Notes: generated by a model from the letters alone, not told the origin. Numbered from the stretch's first letter, positions 44,452-53,605 are shown. The stretch is 64,000 nt of DNA from Bradyrhizobium_A sp052115025 (GCF_052115025.1 NZ_JBFRFW010000022.1:1-64000); one strand, 5' to 3'. Translations and numbers: made by a program.

Positions 44452-45708
44452 TCACGCCCACTCGCCGCCGCGCATCAGCGGCTCGCGCTGGCCATCGGCG
44501 GCGATGCCGTCGACGTCGATCTCGCCGGAACCGATCATCCAGTCGATGTGGATCAGGCTGGTGTTGGCGCCCTTCTCCGCGAGTTCCGGCGGCGACAGCT
44601 TGTCGCCGTCACGGATGCACTTGGTGTAGGCCTGCCCGAGCGCGATGTGGCTCGCCGCGTTCTCGTCGAACAACGTGTTGTAGAACAGGATGCCGCTGTT
44701 CGAGATCGGCGACGAATGCGGCACCAGCGCCACCTCGCCGAGCCGCCGCGCGCCCTCGTCGGTCGCGAGCACCTTCGCCAGCACGTCGGCGCCGGTGCGC
44801 GCCTGCGACTCGACGATAGCACCGCCCTCGAACCGCACCGCGATATCCTGGATCAGCGTGCCCTGATACGACAGCGGCTTGGTGCTGCGCACAATGCCGT
44901 CCACCCGCAGCCGGTGCGGCGTGGTGAACACCTCCTCGGTCGGGATGTTGGCGTTGCAGACGATGCCGTTCCTCGCGGTGGAGGCGCCGCCCTCCCACCA
45001 GTGGTCGTCGGCGAGGCCGACCGTCAGGTCGGTGCCCGGCCCGCGGAAATGCAGCGCCGCATAGCGCTTGCCGTTGAGATAGCCGGTGCGCTTGTCGAGC
45101 GCGGCGTTGTGCCGCGCCCACTCCGCGACCGGGTCAGTGCCATCGACACGCGAGGCGGCGAAGATCGCATCCCACAGCCGCGCCAGCGCGACCTCCGGCG
45201 GATCGTTCGGGAACACCGCCTGCGCCCAGGCCGGCGTCGCATAGGACACGATGCTCCAGTTGATGTCGAAATTGACGATCAGCTCGAGCGCCGGCTTGTA
45301 CGCGGCCGAGCGCGCGCGATTGGCGCGCGCCACCCGCTGCGCATCCTGCTCCGACAGCAGCGAGGGATCCTCGCCAACCACCGCGAGCCGCGCGGCGCCG
45401 TTACGGAACGCCGTGGCCATGCCGTCGTAAAGCCAGTTGCTCGCCTTGTCGAAGCTGCCGTCCGGCGCATAGCGGAAGCGCGACAGCGTCGCCTCGTCGT
45501 CCGAGAACAGCGTCGTGACCAGCGACGCACCGGCCTTGTAGGCCTGCGCGGTGATCCGCCGCACCAGCGGCAGCGCATCGACCGGCGCGGTCATCACCAG
45601 CTCCTGGCCGGCGCGCAGCTGCAGCCCGACCCGGATGGCGACTTCGGCGAGGCGATCGAGGCGTTCGTCGTGAGAGAGCAGAGGCGTGCGGGCGGCTTCG
45701 ATGGTCAT
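44452..45708 (-). CDS. Aminopeptidase (peptidase M29 family)
   Basis: A 418-residue metallo-aminopeptidase of family M29 (AmpS / thermophilic aminopeptidase). The metal-binding glutamates are in NIPTEEVFTTP, and the later ligands in HIALGQAY and HIDWMIGSGEIDVDG. These proteins are cytoplasmic, dimeric and broad in specificity. The ATG at 45708 lies 38 bases after the ispZ stop on the same strand, so it may be at the end of the ftsY-ispZ transcript. Confidence 0.92.
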   Translation of the reverse strand: MTIEAARTPLLSHDERLDRLAEVAIRVGLQLRAGQELVMTAPVDALPLVRRITAQAYKAGASLVTTLFSDDEATLSRFRYAPDGSFDKASNWLYDGMATAFRNGAARLAVVGEDPSLLSEQDAQRVARANRARSAAYKPALELIVNFDINWSIVSYATPAWAQAVFPNDPPEVALARLWDAIFAASRVDGTDPVAEWARHNAALDKRTGYLNGKRYAALHFRGPGTDLTVGLADDHWWEGGASTARNGIVCNANIPTEEVFTTPHRLRVDGIVRSTKPLSYQGTLIQDIAVRFEGGAIVESQARTGADVLAKVLATDEGARRLGEVALVPHSSPISNSGILFYNTLFDENAASHIALGQAYTKCIRDGDKLSPPELAEKGANTSLIHIDWMIGSGEIDVDGIAADGQREPLMRGGEWA

Positions 45709-45746
45709 GGACGTTCTCTCGACCTTGAATGAGCGGTTGAAGCGAT

Positions 45747-46349
45747 TCAGGATTTGCCGGTCTTGCCGCGCTCGGTGTCACTGGCCTCGGCGGTGGCGGG
45801 TTCCAGATGATAGCGCTTGACCAGCGGCATCTGCAGCATGGCGAAGATCATGGTCAGCGGCACCACGCCGAACGCCTTGAAGCTGACCCAGAAGTCCGTG
45901 CTCTGGGTCCGCCAGATCACCTCGTTGAGCACCGCCATGAACAGGAAGAACAGTGCCCAGCGCAGCGTCAGCTGACGCCAGCCCTCCGGGGTCAGGTTGA
46001 ACACCTGGTCGAACATGATGGCGATGAAGGAGCGACCGAACAGCAGGCCGCCCCCGAGCGTCACCGCAAACAGGCCGTAGATGATGGTCGGCTTGACCTT
46101 GATGAAGGTCTCGTCGTGGAACACCAGCGTCAGCGTGCCGAACACCAGCACGATGGCACCGGACACGAGGGTCATCAGCGGCACATGCCGCGTGACGATG
46201 TACGACGCCGCCATCGCCACAACGAAGGCAACCATGAAGGCGCCGGTGGCGATGAACAGGTTTCCCTTGGCGTTGGCGATGAAGAACACCACCAGCGGAC
46301 CGAGTTCGGTGGCGAGCTTGAACAGCGGATGCGGGACGTTCTTGTTCAT
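45747..46349 (-). CDS. ispZ: Inner membrane-spanning protein YciB (septation protein A)
   Basis: A 200-residue membrane protein with five or so spans. The family signature is ELGPLVVFFIANAKG near the N-terminus, then TFIKVKPTIIYGLFA and RWALFFLFMAVLNEVIWR. YciB/IspZ takes part in envelope and septum maintenance. It follows ftsY, a conserved neighbour in Rhizobiales (dapF-mtaB-ftsY-ispZ). Start ATG at 46349. Normal length. Confidence 0.93.
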   Translation of the reverse strand: MNKNVPHPLFKLATELGPLVVFFIANAKGNLFIATGAFMVAFVVAMAASYIVTRHVPLMTLVSGAIVLVFGTLTLVFHDETFIKVKPTIIYGLFAVTLGGGLLFGRSFIAIMFDQVFNLTPEGWRQLTLRWALFFLFMAVLNEVIWRTQSTDFWVSFKAFGVVPLTMIFAMLQMPLVKRYHLEPATAEASDTERGKTGKS

Positions 46350-46419
46350 TGATCGATTGCGCCTGTCATGAGCATGGTTTGGTCACCGGCCGCGGTGTGC
46401 CCGCCGCCGGTCGCGCCGG

Positions 46420-47361
46420 TCAGTCCCGTCCCGCGACCGCGCGGGCAAAATCCGCCGCGGTGAACGGAGCGAGATCGTCGACGCCCTCGCCGACCCCGAT
46501 GAAATGGACCGGCAGCTTGTACTTCTCGGCGAGCGCCACCAGGATGCCGCCACGCGCCGTGCCGTCCAGCTTGGTCATGACGAGACCGGTGACACCGGCC
46601 GTCTTCTGGAAGGCATCGACCTGCGACAGCGCGTTCTGGCCGACGGTGGCGTCGAGCACCAGCAGCACCGCGTGTGGCGCTGTGGCGTCGACCTTGCGCA
46701 GCACCCGCACCACCTTCTCGAGCTCGTTCATCAGCTCGGCCTTGTTCTGCAGCCGGCCGGCGGTATCGATCAGCAGGATATCGCGGCCGTCGGTCTTCGC
46801 CGCGGTCAGCGCGTCGAACGCCAGCCCCGCGGCGTCCGCGCCGTGCTCGCGCGCCACCACCGGCGCGCCGGTGCGCTCGCCCCAGATCTTGAGCTGCTCG
46901 ATCGCCGCGGCGCGGAAGGTGTCGCCGGCGGCGAGCATCACCTTGCGGCCTTCCTGTGCGAACTTCGCCGCGAGCTTGCCGATGGTGGTGGTCTTGCCCG
47001 AACCGTTGACGCCGACCACCAGAATGACGAACGGCCTGTGCGCCCCATCGATCTCGAGCGGCTTCGCCACCGGCGCCAGCACCTTCTCGACCTCGGCGGC
47101 GACCACCGTCGTGACCTCGTCGGCCGAGATCGCCTTGTCGTAGCGGCCATGACCGACCGCACCCGCGATCCGCGCCGCCACCTCGGTTCCGAGATCGGCG
47201 CGCAACAGCACGTCCTCGATGTCCTCGACCATGGCGCGGTCGAGCTTGCGCTTGGTGACGAGGTCGGCGACCGCGCTGCCGATCGAATTCGACGTCCGCT
47301 TCAGGCCGCTGGACAGCCGCCGCCACCAGCTCTGCTTGGGTTGCTCTGTGCTATCGCTCAT
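46420..47361 (-). CDS. ftsY: Signal recognition particle receptor FtsY
   Basis: SRP receptor GTPase of 313 residues that docks Ffh-ribosome complexes at the membrane. The G-domain motifs are GVNGSGKTTTIGKLA (G1), DTFRAAAIEQLKIW (insertion box), DTAGRLQNKAEL (G3) and TKLDGTARGGI (G4). The acidic N-terminal A domain is very short (MSDSTEQPKQSWWRRL), as in many alphaproteobacteria. The ATG at 47361 is clear. Its partner ffh lies 7 kb away. It is separated from mtaB by a gene pair that includes a plus-strand pseudouridine synthase. Confidence 0.95.
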   Translation of the reverse strand: MSDSTEQPKQSWWRRLSSGLKRTSNSIGSAVADLVTKRKLDRAMVEDIEDVLLRADLGTEVAARIAGAVGHGRYDKAISADEVTTVVAAEVEKVLAPVAKPLEIDGAHRPFVILVVGVNGSGKTTTIGKLAAKFAQEGRKVMLAAGDTFRAAAIEQLKIWGERTGAPVVAREHGADAAGLAFDALTAAKTDGRDILLIDTAGRLQNKAELMNELEKVVRVLRKVDATAPHAVLLVLDATVGQNALSQVDAFQKTAGVTGLVMTKLDGTARGGILVALAEKYKLPVHFIGVGEGVDDLAPFTAADFARAVAGRD

Positions 47362-47413
47362 GATCCCGCCGTGTTAGCCGTTTCCCGGACCAAACGAAAG
47401 TCACCATTCCTCC

Positions 47414-48133
47414 ATGGATACACCGCAGCTCACCCCGGAACAGATCCAGGCCCGCGTGCTTCATCGCGACGGCCTCATGCTGGTGATCGACAAGCCGGCG
47501 GGAATTCCGGTGCATCGCGGCCCCAAGGGCGGGCCGAACCTGGAAGCGTCGTTCGATGCCCTGCGTTTCGGCCTGCCACGCCCGCCGGTGCTGGCGCACC
47601 GGCTCGACCGCGACACCTCGGGCTGCCTGGTTTTGGGGCGGCATCGCAAAGCCACGGCGTCGCTCGGCCTGCTGTTCAAGCACAGCAAGGTGACGAAAAC
47701 TTATTGGGCCGTGGTCGAGGGCGGCCCGACCGATGATGCCGGCGAGATCGACATCGCGCTGGCGCCGCGCAGCGAGGAGCGCGGCTGGTGGCAGAAACCG
47801 GATCCCGCCGGCCTGCCGTCGCAGACGACCTGGCGGGTGCGCGGCCGCAGCGACAATCTGACATGGCTGGAGCTCGAACCGATCACCGGCCGCACCCATC
47901 AGTTGCGCGTGCATTGTGCGGCGATGGGCTGGCCGATCGTCGGCGACAATATTTATGGCAACGGCCCGCGCTTCGGCGAGCCGTCGCTGCACCTGCATGC
48001 CCGCGCCATTGTCATCCCGCTGTCGAAGAACAAGCCGCCGGTCGAAGTCGTCGCGCCGGTGCCGGCCCATCTGCAGGAACGGCTCAAGGCGTGCGGCTGG
48101 ACGGACGCGCTGGAGCCAGCACCCAGCGCCTGA
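47414..48133 (+). CDS. RluA family RNA pseudouridine synthase
   Basis: A 239-residue pseudouridine synthase with the catalytic Asp in HRLDRDTSGCLVLG. Supporting segments are VIDKPAGIPVHRGP near the N-terminus and PITGRTHQLRVHCAAMGWPIVGD. It lacks an S4 domain, and the target base (rRNA or tRNA) cannot be told. It is on the opposite strand to its neighbours, divergent from ftsY (52 bases), and its 3' end overlaps the convergent 2H gene by 50 bases. Confidence 0.9.
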   Translation: MDTPQLTPEQIQARVLHRDGLMLVIDKPAGIPVHRGPKGGPNLEASFDALRFGLPRPPVLAHRLDRDTSGCLVLGRHRKATASLGLLFKHSKVTKTYWAVVEGGPTDDAGEIDIALAPRSEERGWWQKPDPAGLPSQTTWRVRGRSDNLTWLELEPITGRTHQLRVHCAAMGWPIVGDNIYGNGPRFGEPSLHLHARAIVIPLSKNKPPVEVVAPVPAHLQERLKACGWTDALEPAPSA

Positions 48134-48629
48134 GCGACGTCACCGGCACGAACTCAGCAAGCTCGGCAATCTCACAACGTCCAGCGAACGAACCCCAGTA
48201 CTGCTCGAACAGCTGCCGCGCCAATTGCAGCGAGGTCGGCGAGAGCCCCGTCGCCAGCGTGACATGCGGTGTAAAGGCATGCGGCTGGTAGTCCGGCCGC
48301 ACCGCGCCAGGCAGGGCCGCCACCACCTCGGCCTGCAGCTGCCGCAGCTCGGCGGATTCGGCGAGTGCGGCGAAGATCACGCCGCTCGCCGCGAAGGTCT
48401 CAACGACGGTCAGCGCGACGTCGATCACCGACCGGCCGGCGAACAGCTGCTCCAGCGCATGCTCGGCCGCGGCGACATCGAGCTGATCACAGACCGCGAG
48501 CGTGAGGTGCGGCGCATAGCCGAGTTCGAGCATCGAACGCGACAACCCGGTGGCGGCGAGCAATTGCCAATGCCAGCGAATCCTGTCCGCGGCGTTGTCG
48601 TCGAGCAGCAGGCTGATCGCGTAAGCCAT
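48084..48629 (-). CDS. 2H phosphoesterase (2'-5' RNA ligase-like)
   Basis: A 181-residue protein of the 2H phosphoesterase superfamily, with both HxTx motifs: APHLTLAV near residue 40 and PHVTLATG near residue 122. It is clearly distinct from the ThpR at 24730-25266. The N-terminus MAYAISLLLDDNAADRIR is that of the YjcG/2'-5' RNA ligase-like subgroup. It follows mtaB after 11 bases, so it is probably in the dapF-mtaB transcript. Its last 50 bases overlap the end of the convergent pseudouridine synthase gene. Confidence 0.82.
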   Translation of the reverse strand: MAYAISLLLDDNAADRIRWHWQLLAATGLSRSMLELGYAPHLTLAVCDQLDVAAAEHALEQLFAGRSVIDVALTVVETFAASGVIFAALAESAELRQLQAEVVAALPGAVRPDYQPHAFTPHVTLATGLSPTSLQLARQLFEQYWGSFAGRCEIAELAEFVPVTSLRRWVLAPARPSSRTP

Positions 48630-48640
48630 CCTTCAGACCT

Positions 48641-49912
48641 TCAGGCGGCGCGCAGCCGGGCGCCGTCATGCCCGGAGATGGTCAGCGGCCGGATCGTGCC
48701 GGGTGTCGCGCCGGTGATCGCGACCGGCAGGAAGTGCTCGGTGCGGCCCTGGCTCGCGCTCTCGATCAGCACGGTACGGGTCATGCCGACATCGGCGGCG
48801 AGCCGGCGGCCGAGCGCATGATCGCCCGCCTCGCGCAGCCGCCGCGCGCGGTCGCGGATGGCGCGACCCTCGACCTGCGGCATCCGCGCCGCCGGGGTGC
48901 CCGGACGCGGCGAGTAGGGAAACACATGCAGGAAGGTGAGGTCGCAGGCGTCGACGAGGTCGAGCGAGCGCGCGAACATCGCCTCGGTCTCGGTCGGGAA
49001 GCCTGCGATGATGTCGGCGCCGAACACCATGTCGGGCCGCAGCCGCCGCACCTGGGCGCAGAACGCGACCGCATCGGCATGGGAGTGCCGCCGCTTCATG
49101 CGCTTGAGGATCAGATCATCGCCCGCCTGCAGCGACAGGTGCAGGTGCGGCATCAGCCGCGCGTCGTCGGCAATGGCGTCGAGCAGGTCGCGGTCGGCCT
49201 CGATCGAATCGATCGAGGAGATGCGCAGCCGCCGCAGCTCCGGCACGTGGCGCAGGATCTGCTTCGTCAGCGAGCCGAGCTTCGGCGTGCCCGGCAGGTC
49301 CGCGCCATAGCTCGTGAGGTCGACCCCGGTGAGCACGATCTCGGCATGGCCGGCCGCGACCAGCGTGCGCACCTGATCGACCACCGCGCCCATCGGCACC
49401 GAGCGCGAATTGCCGCGGCCGAACGGAATGATGCAGAATGTGCAGCGATGGTCGCAGCCGTTCTGCACCTGCACGAAGGCGCGCGGCTGGCCGGCGCCAA
49501 AACCGTCGACGAGATGCGGCGCCATCTCGCGCACCGCCATGATGTCGGACACCGCGATCTTCGGCGCCGCCGCGACACCGAATGCGGGCGCTGCGAACGC
49601 TGCGCGGGTCGCGCGCCAGGCGGACGCTTGCATCTTGTCGTCGTTGCCGAGTACCCGGTCGACCTCGGCCATGGCGGCGAACATCGGCCCTTGCGTCTGT
49701 GCGGCGCAACCGGTGACGACGATGCGGGCCTGCGGCCGCGCGCGCTTGAGCTTGCGGATGTGCTGGCGCGCCTGCGCCACCGCCTCGTTGGTCACGGCAC
49801 AGGTATTGACCACGATGGTGTCGGCGAGGCCCGCACCGGCCGCCTCGCGGCGAATCACCTCGGATTCGAACGCGTTGAGGCGGCAGCCGAACGTGACGAC
49901 GTCGATGGTCAT
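48641..49912 (-). CDS. mtaB: tRNA t6A37 methylthiotransferase MtaB
   Basis: Radical-SAM methylthiotransferase of 423 residues that converts t6A37 to ms2t6A in tRNAs. The N-terminal UPF0004 domain carries three cluster cysteines (VTFGCRLNAFESE, VNTCAVTNEA, VTGCAAQTQGP). The radical-SAM motif is GCDHRCTFCIIPFGRG, and the C-terminal region is TRAM-like. The GCRLN form and the overall length point to MtaB and not MiaB. It starts 13 bases after dapF, so the two are co-transcribed. Confidence 0.93.
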   Translation of the reverse strand: MTIDVVTFGCRLNAFESEVIRREAAGAGLADTIVVNTCAVTNEAVAQARQHIRKLKRARPQARIVVTGCAAQTQGPMFAAMAEVDRVLGNDDKMQASAWRATRAAFAAPAFGVAAAPKIAVSDIMAVREMAPHLVDGFGAGQPRAFVQVQNGCDHRCTFCIIPFGRGNSRSVPMGAVVDQVRTLVAAGHAEIVLTGVDLTSYGADLPGTPKLGSLTKQILRHVPELRRLRISSIDSIEADRDLLDAIADDARLMPHLHLSLQAGDDLILKRMKRRHSHADAVAFCAQVRRLRPDMVFGADIIAGFPTETEAMFARSLDLVDACDLTFLHVFPYSPRPGTPAARMPQVEGRAIRDRARRLREAGDHALGRRLAADVGMTRTVLIESASQGRTEHFLPVAITGATPGTIRPLTISGHDGARLRAA

Positions 49913-49925
49913 CTCATGCCAGATT

Positions 49926-50798
49926 TCACGCCAGGTTGGCGAACAGCGCCGGATCGAACCGGCCCTCGAACTCGAAATCGGCAGCGCCGGTCATCAGCAC
50001 GTGATCGTCGCCCTCGCGCCATTCGATCACGAGGTCGCCGCCCGGCAGCGTGATCCTCACCTTGCGGTTGGCACGCCGCAGCCGCGCGGCCGCGACAGCG
50101 GTGGCGCAGGCGGCGGAGCCGCAGGCCTTGGTGAGGCCGACGCCGCGCTCCCAGGTGCGGATCACGATATGGTCGCGATCGACGACATCGGCGAGCGTGA
50201 TGTTGGCCCGCTCGGGAAAGATCGGGTGGTTTTCCAGCAGCGGCCCGAAACGGCCGAGGTCATAGGCGTTGACGTCCTCGACCCAGAAGATGGCATGGGG
50301 ATTACCCATGCTGACCACCGACGGGGTGTGCAGCACCGGCGCATCGATCGGGCCGATCTGCAGCTCGATGGCGCGGGTGTCGCGGAACTCCTCGGCGAGC
50401 GGAATGTCCTTCCAGCCGAGCCGCGGCGCTCCCATGTCGACGGTGTAGGTGCCCGGGGCCGGCCCTTGCCAGCAGTTCAGCAGGCCCGCCCGGGTCTGGA
50501 ACGTCAGCGCGCTCTTGCCGGTCGCCTCGAACACGCGCCGCGCGACACAGCGCATGCCATTGCCGCACGCCGCCGCCTCCGAGCCGTCGTTGTTGTAGAT
50601 GCGGATGAACGCTTCCGTGCCCTGCAGCTGCGGCGGCATCAGCACCATCAACTGGTCGTAGGGCACGCCGGCCGGCGCCGCGATCGCCCGCGCCTCCGCC
50701 GCGCTGACCGCAACAGCCGAATCGCGCAGGTCGAGGACGACGATCTCGTTGCCGATGCCGTTCATCTTGACGAAGCTGTGGTTGGCGAGCGCGCTCAT
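49926..50798 (-). CDS. dapF: Diaminopimelate epimerase
   Basis: A 290-residue cofactor-independent epimerase that interconverts LL- and meso-diaminopimelate for lysine and peptidoglycan synthesis. Both catalytic cysteines are present: ACGNGMRCVARRV in the first half and ACGSAACATAVAA in the second. The N-terminal FVKMNGIGNEIVVLDLR is typical. Start ATG at 50798. It heads the minus-strand group dapF-mtaB-2H. Confidence 0.96.
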   Translation of the reverse strand: MSALANHSFVKMNGIGNEIVVLDLRDSAVAVSAAEARAIAAPAGVPYDQLMVLMPPQLQGTEAFIRIYNNDGSEAAACGNGMRCVARRVFEATGKSALTFQTRAGLLNCWQGPAPGTYTVDMGAPRLGWKDIPLAEEFRDTRAIELQIGPIDAPVLHTPSVVSMGNPHAIFWVEDVNAYDLGRFGPLLENHPIFPERANITLADVVDRDHIVIRTWERGVGLTKACGSAACATAVAAARLRRANRKVRITLPGGDLVIEWREGDDHVLMTGAADFEFEGRFDPALFANLA

Positions 50799-51012
50799 GA
50801 CATCCCTTGGGGCGCCCGCAATCAGGCGCTGCTGGGCCTCTATATGGCGAAGACGGCCGCACTTGGCCAGTCCCGGCGGATTCCGCCGCGGGCTCGCGGC
50901 GACGGCCTGCTTTTTGCCGCCATGTTGTCATGACATATCTGTCATGGGACGAGGGCGCAGTTCACATGATAGGGTCCGCCGCCATTCGGCACGCCATCTG
51001 GGGAGACATGGA

Positions 51013-51852
51013 ATGAACCGCGCCCGCCTACGTCATCTTGCACTCACCACGCTGGTGCCGGCCGCGGCGATATCCCTCAGTCTGACCGCGGGCTGGGCCC
51101 AGTCGCCGCCCGCGACGCCGGCCTCCCCGCCGGCCGCAACCCCCGCGCCCGCCACACCTGCCGTGACGCCCCCGGCGGACAAGCCTGCCACGCCTGCGGC
51201 CGGCGCTGCCGCCACACCAGCCGCCCCTGCGACCCCGCCCGCAGCGCCGGCAGCCGGGACCGCGCCGCCGGCCCCTGCCGCATCCGCGCCTGCCCCGACA
51301 CCGGCCACACCACCCGCCGCCCAGGCCCCCGCATCGCCGCCGGCCACCGTCCAGATTCCTGCTCCGTCGCCCGCCGAGAAGGTGCAGGTCGCCGATCCGT
51401 TCGGCGAGGAAACGACGCTGACGCCGAAGACCGTGGTGATGATCAAGGGCAAGGCGAACTGGGATTCCGCCTTCGACACCCTGATCGACTCGCTGAAGTC
51501 GCTGACCTCCACCCTCGACAAGCAGGGCGTCAAGCCGACCGGCTCGGCGCTGATCGTCTACACCTCAACCGACGACACCGGCTTCTCCTTCCTTGCCGAG
51601 CTTCCGGTCGACCAGGAGCCGAAGGGCCTGCCGAAGGACGTCACCGTCGGCAAATCGCCGGACGGCAAGGTGCTGAAGTTCGTCCATCGCGGTTCCTACG
51701 ACAACATGGACAACACCTACGAGGCGATCACCAACCACCTCGACGACAAGCGGCTGGAAGCCAAGGACACCTTCATTGAAGAGTATGTCACCGATCCGCT
51801 GAAGACGGCGGAAGACAAGCTCGTCATCAACGTTTTCGTCCCCCTGAAGTGA
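51013..51852 (+). CDS. Secreted GyrI-like domain protein
   Basis: A 279-residue exported protein. It has a signal peptide ending near GWAQ (residue 30), then a roughly 90-residue linker made almost wholly of Ala, Pro, Ser and Thr (31-120). The C-terminal domain resembles GyrI-like/SRPBCC small-molecule-binding folds, with LPVDQEPKGLPKDVTVGKSP, VHRGSYDNMDNTYEAITNHL and the terminal KLVINVFVPLK. GyrI-like domains are mostly cytoplasmic, so periplasmic location is unusual. The ATG at 51013 follows GGGGAG. The next gene is a secreted SIMPL protein. Confidence 0.78.
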   Translation: MNRARLRHLALTTLVPAAAISLSLTAGWAQSPPATPASPPAATPAPATPAVTPPADKPATPAAGAAATPAAPATPPAAPAAGTAPPAPAASAPAPTPATPPAAQAPASPPATVQIPAPSPAEKVQVADPFGEETTLTPKTVVMIKGKANWDSAFDTLIDSLKSLTSTLDKQGVKPTGSALIVYTSTDDTGFSFLAELPVDQEPKGLPKDVTVGKSPDGKVLKFVHRGSYDNMDNTYEAITNHLDDKRLEAKDTFIEEYVTDPLKTAEDKLVINVFVPLK

Positions 51853-51863
51853 GTGCCCCACAC

Positions 51864-52589
51864 ATGACGCGTTCGACCTCCCTCCCGCTCGCCCTGCTCT
51901 GCGCCGCGGCCCTGTCCGGCGCGACGGGATTTGCGACCGCCGCCCGCGCGGACAGCGTGCCGCCGCCCTCGATCACGGTCAGCGGCGACGCCACGCTGTC
52001 GGTGGTGCCCGACCGTGCGGAGATCGACGGCGGCGTGACCACCGAGGCGAAGACCGCGCGCGAGGCGGCGGACGCCAACAACAAGGCGATGGCCGGTGTG
52101 CTGGCGGCGCTGAAGGCGTCCGGCATCGCCGACAACGACATCCAGACCTCGCGCCTGTCGCTGCAGCCGCAGAGCACGGCGAACCGCAACGGCAATGGCC
52201 CGGTACAGATCACCGGCTACCGCGCCACCAACCGCGTAACGCTGACGCTGCGCGACGTCACCAAGGTGGCCGGCGCCATCGATGCGCTGGTCGGCGCCGG
52301 CGCCAACGAGATCAGCGGCATCAGCTTCTCGGTGTCGCAGGCCTCCAAGCTGCTCGACGACGCCCGCGCCCGTGCGATCGCCGATGCCCGCCGCAAGGCC
52401 GAGATCTACGCCAAGGCGGCCAATGTCACGCTGGGCGAACCGCTCAGCATTGCCGAGGAAGGCGCGCCCGGGCCGGTGCCGATGTACGCGCGCAAGATGG
52501 CGGCCGATGTCGCCGCGACCCCGGTGGCGCCGGGCTCCGAGACGCTGCGCATCGCCGTCAGCGTCTCCTACGCCATCAAGCCGCAGTAA
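51864..52589 (+). CDS. SIMPL domain protein (DUF541)
   Basis: A 241-residue exported protein of the SIMPL/DUF541 family. The signal peptide ends near AARAD, then comes the family core: ITVSGDATLSVVPDRAEIDGGV, DIQTSRLSLQPQ, GYRATNRVTLTLRDVTKVAGAIDALVGAGANEI (one block) and ARARAIADARRKAEIYAKAA. Related proteins are periplasmic and linked to oxidative-stress resistance, but the mechanism is unclear. The ATG at 51864 is used. A GTG at 51849 overlapping the previous stop is an alternative. It is almost certainly co-transcribed with the GyrI-like gene. Confidence 0.88.
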   Translation: MTRSTSLPLALLCAAALSGATGFATAARADSVPPPSITVSGDATLSVVPDRAEIDGGVTTEAKTAREAADANNKAMAGVLAALKASGIADNDIQTSRLSLQPQSTANRNGNGPVQITGYRATNRVTLTLRDVTKVAGAIDALVGAGANEISGISFSVSQASKLLDDARARAIADARRKAEIYAKAANVTLGEPLSIAEEGAPGPVPMYARKMAADVAATPVAPGSETLRIAVSVSYAIKPQ

Positions 52590-52630
52590 GGCCTGCCCGC
52601 CACGACAGCGCGCCGGCCGCGGCCGGCGCG

Positions 52631-53605
52631 TCAGATCATGACCACCTCGCCCGGCTTCAGCGCACGAAACCGCTCGCGCGGCACGCCAGCCGCGTCGAGC
52701 GCGAGGTCGAGCTGCTCGGCCGGCTCGACGATCGGCTCGTCGGTGAGCTGGAACGTGCCGTGGTGATGGGCGAGCGCCTGTTCGGCGCCGCAATCAGCCA
52801 GCGCCCTGACCGCATCTTCCGGGTTCATGTGCTGGTCGCGCATGAACCAGCGCGGCTCATAGGCGCCGATCGGTAGCAGCGCGATGCGCAAGGATCCGTG
52901 GCGCTCGCGCACGCGGCGGAAATGCACGCCGTCGCCATAGCCGGAATCGCCGACCGCATAGACCTTGCCCGCCGGCGTCTCCAGCACGAAACTCGCCCAC
53001 AGCGCGCGGTTGCGGTCGAACAGGCCGCGCGCGGTCCAGTGCCGTGTCGCCACGAGATGCACCGCGACGCCGGCACCGAGATGCACCCGATCGCCCCAGT
53101 CATAGGCCTCGGCGCGGATCGCCCGGTCATGCGCGCGCATGGTCAGGTCGTTGCCGAGCGGCGTGATCACCCGCGGCGCATGCGCGGCGTTCAGCCGCGA
53201 CAGCGTGACGAGATCGAGATGGTCGTAGTGGCCGTGCGACACCAGCACCACGTCGATCGGCGGCAGTGCTGTAAACGCGATACCCGGATCATTGACCCGC
53301 TTCGGCCCCAGCGACTTGAACGGCGAGGCGCGCTCCGACCACACCGGATCGACGAGGATGTTGAGCCCACCGGCCTGGATCAGCCACGACGCGTGGCCGA
53401 CGAACGAAAACCGCGCCGCCGCGCCATTGATCCGCGCCGGCGGCGTATCGCTGAATGGCGACGGATGCCAGGCCGGCCATGGCGCCGGCTTGCGGGTGCG
53501 CTGCCATTGCCAGACCTCGCGCAGCCGTTTCGGCGGACTGCCGTGGGGATCGAAGAAATGCCTGCCGTTGAAATGGTCGGTGACGGGGCCCTGGTAACGC
53601 GGCAT
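52631..53605 (-). CDS. MBL-fold metallo-hydrolase (NAPE-PLD/UlaG-like)
   Basis: A 324-residue metallo-beta-lactamase-fold hydrolase. Metal-binding motifs are VSHGHYDHLD, the late VGDSGYGDG and ALAHHHGTFQL. The N-terminus YQGPVTDHFNGRHFFDPHG with VGHASWLIQ is typical of the bacterial relatives of N-acyl-phosphatidylethanolamine phospholipase D. The substrate could be a phospholipid, but this is inference. The ATG at 53605 (start of the conserved MPRYQGP) is preferred over the open frame to 54136, which is not protein-like. Confidence 0.85.
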   Translation of the reverse strand: MPRYQGPVTDHFNGRHFFDPHGSPPKRLREVWQWQRTRKPAPWPAWHPSPFSDTPPARINGAAARFSFVGHASWLIQAGGLNILVDPVWSERASPFKSLGPKRVNDPGIAFTALPPIDVVLVSHGHYDHLDLVTLSRLNAAHAPRVITPLGNDLTMRAHDRAIRAEAYDWGDRVHLGAGVAVHLVATRHWTARGLFDRNRALWASFVLETPAGKVYAVGDSGYGDGVHFRRVRERHGSLRIALLPIGAYEPRWFMRDQHMNPEDAVRALADCGAEQALAHHHGTFQLTDEPIVEPAEQLDLALDAAGVPRERFRALKPGEVVMI

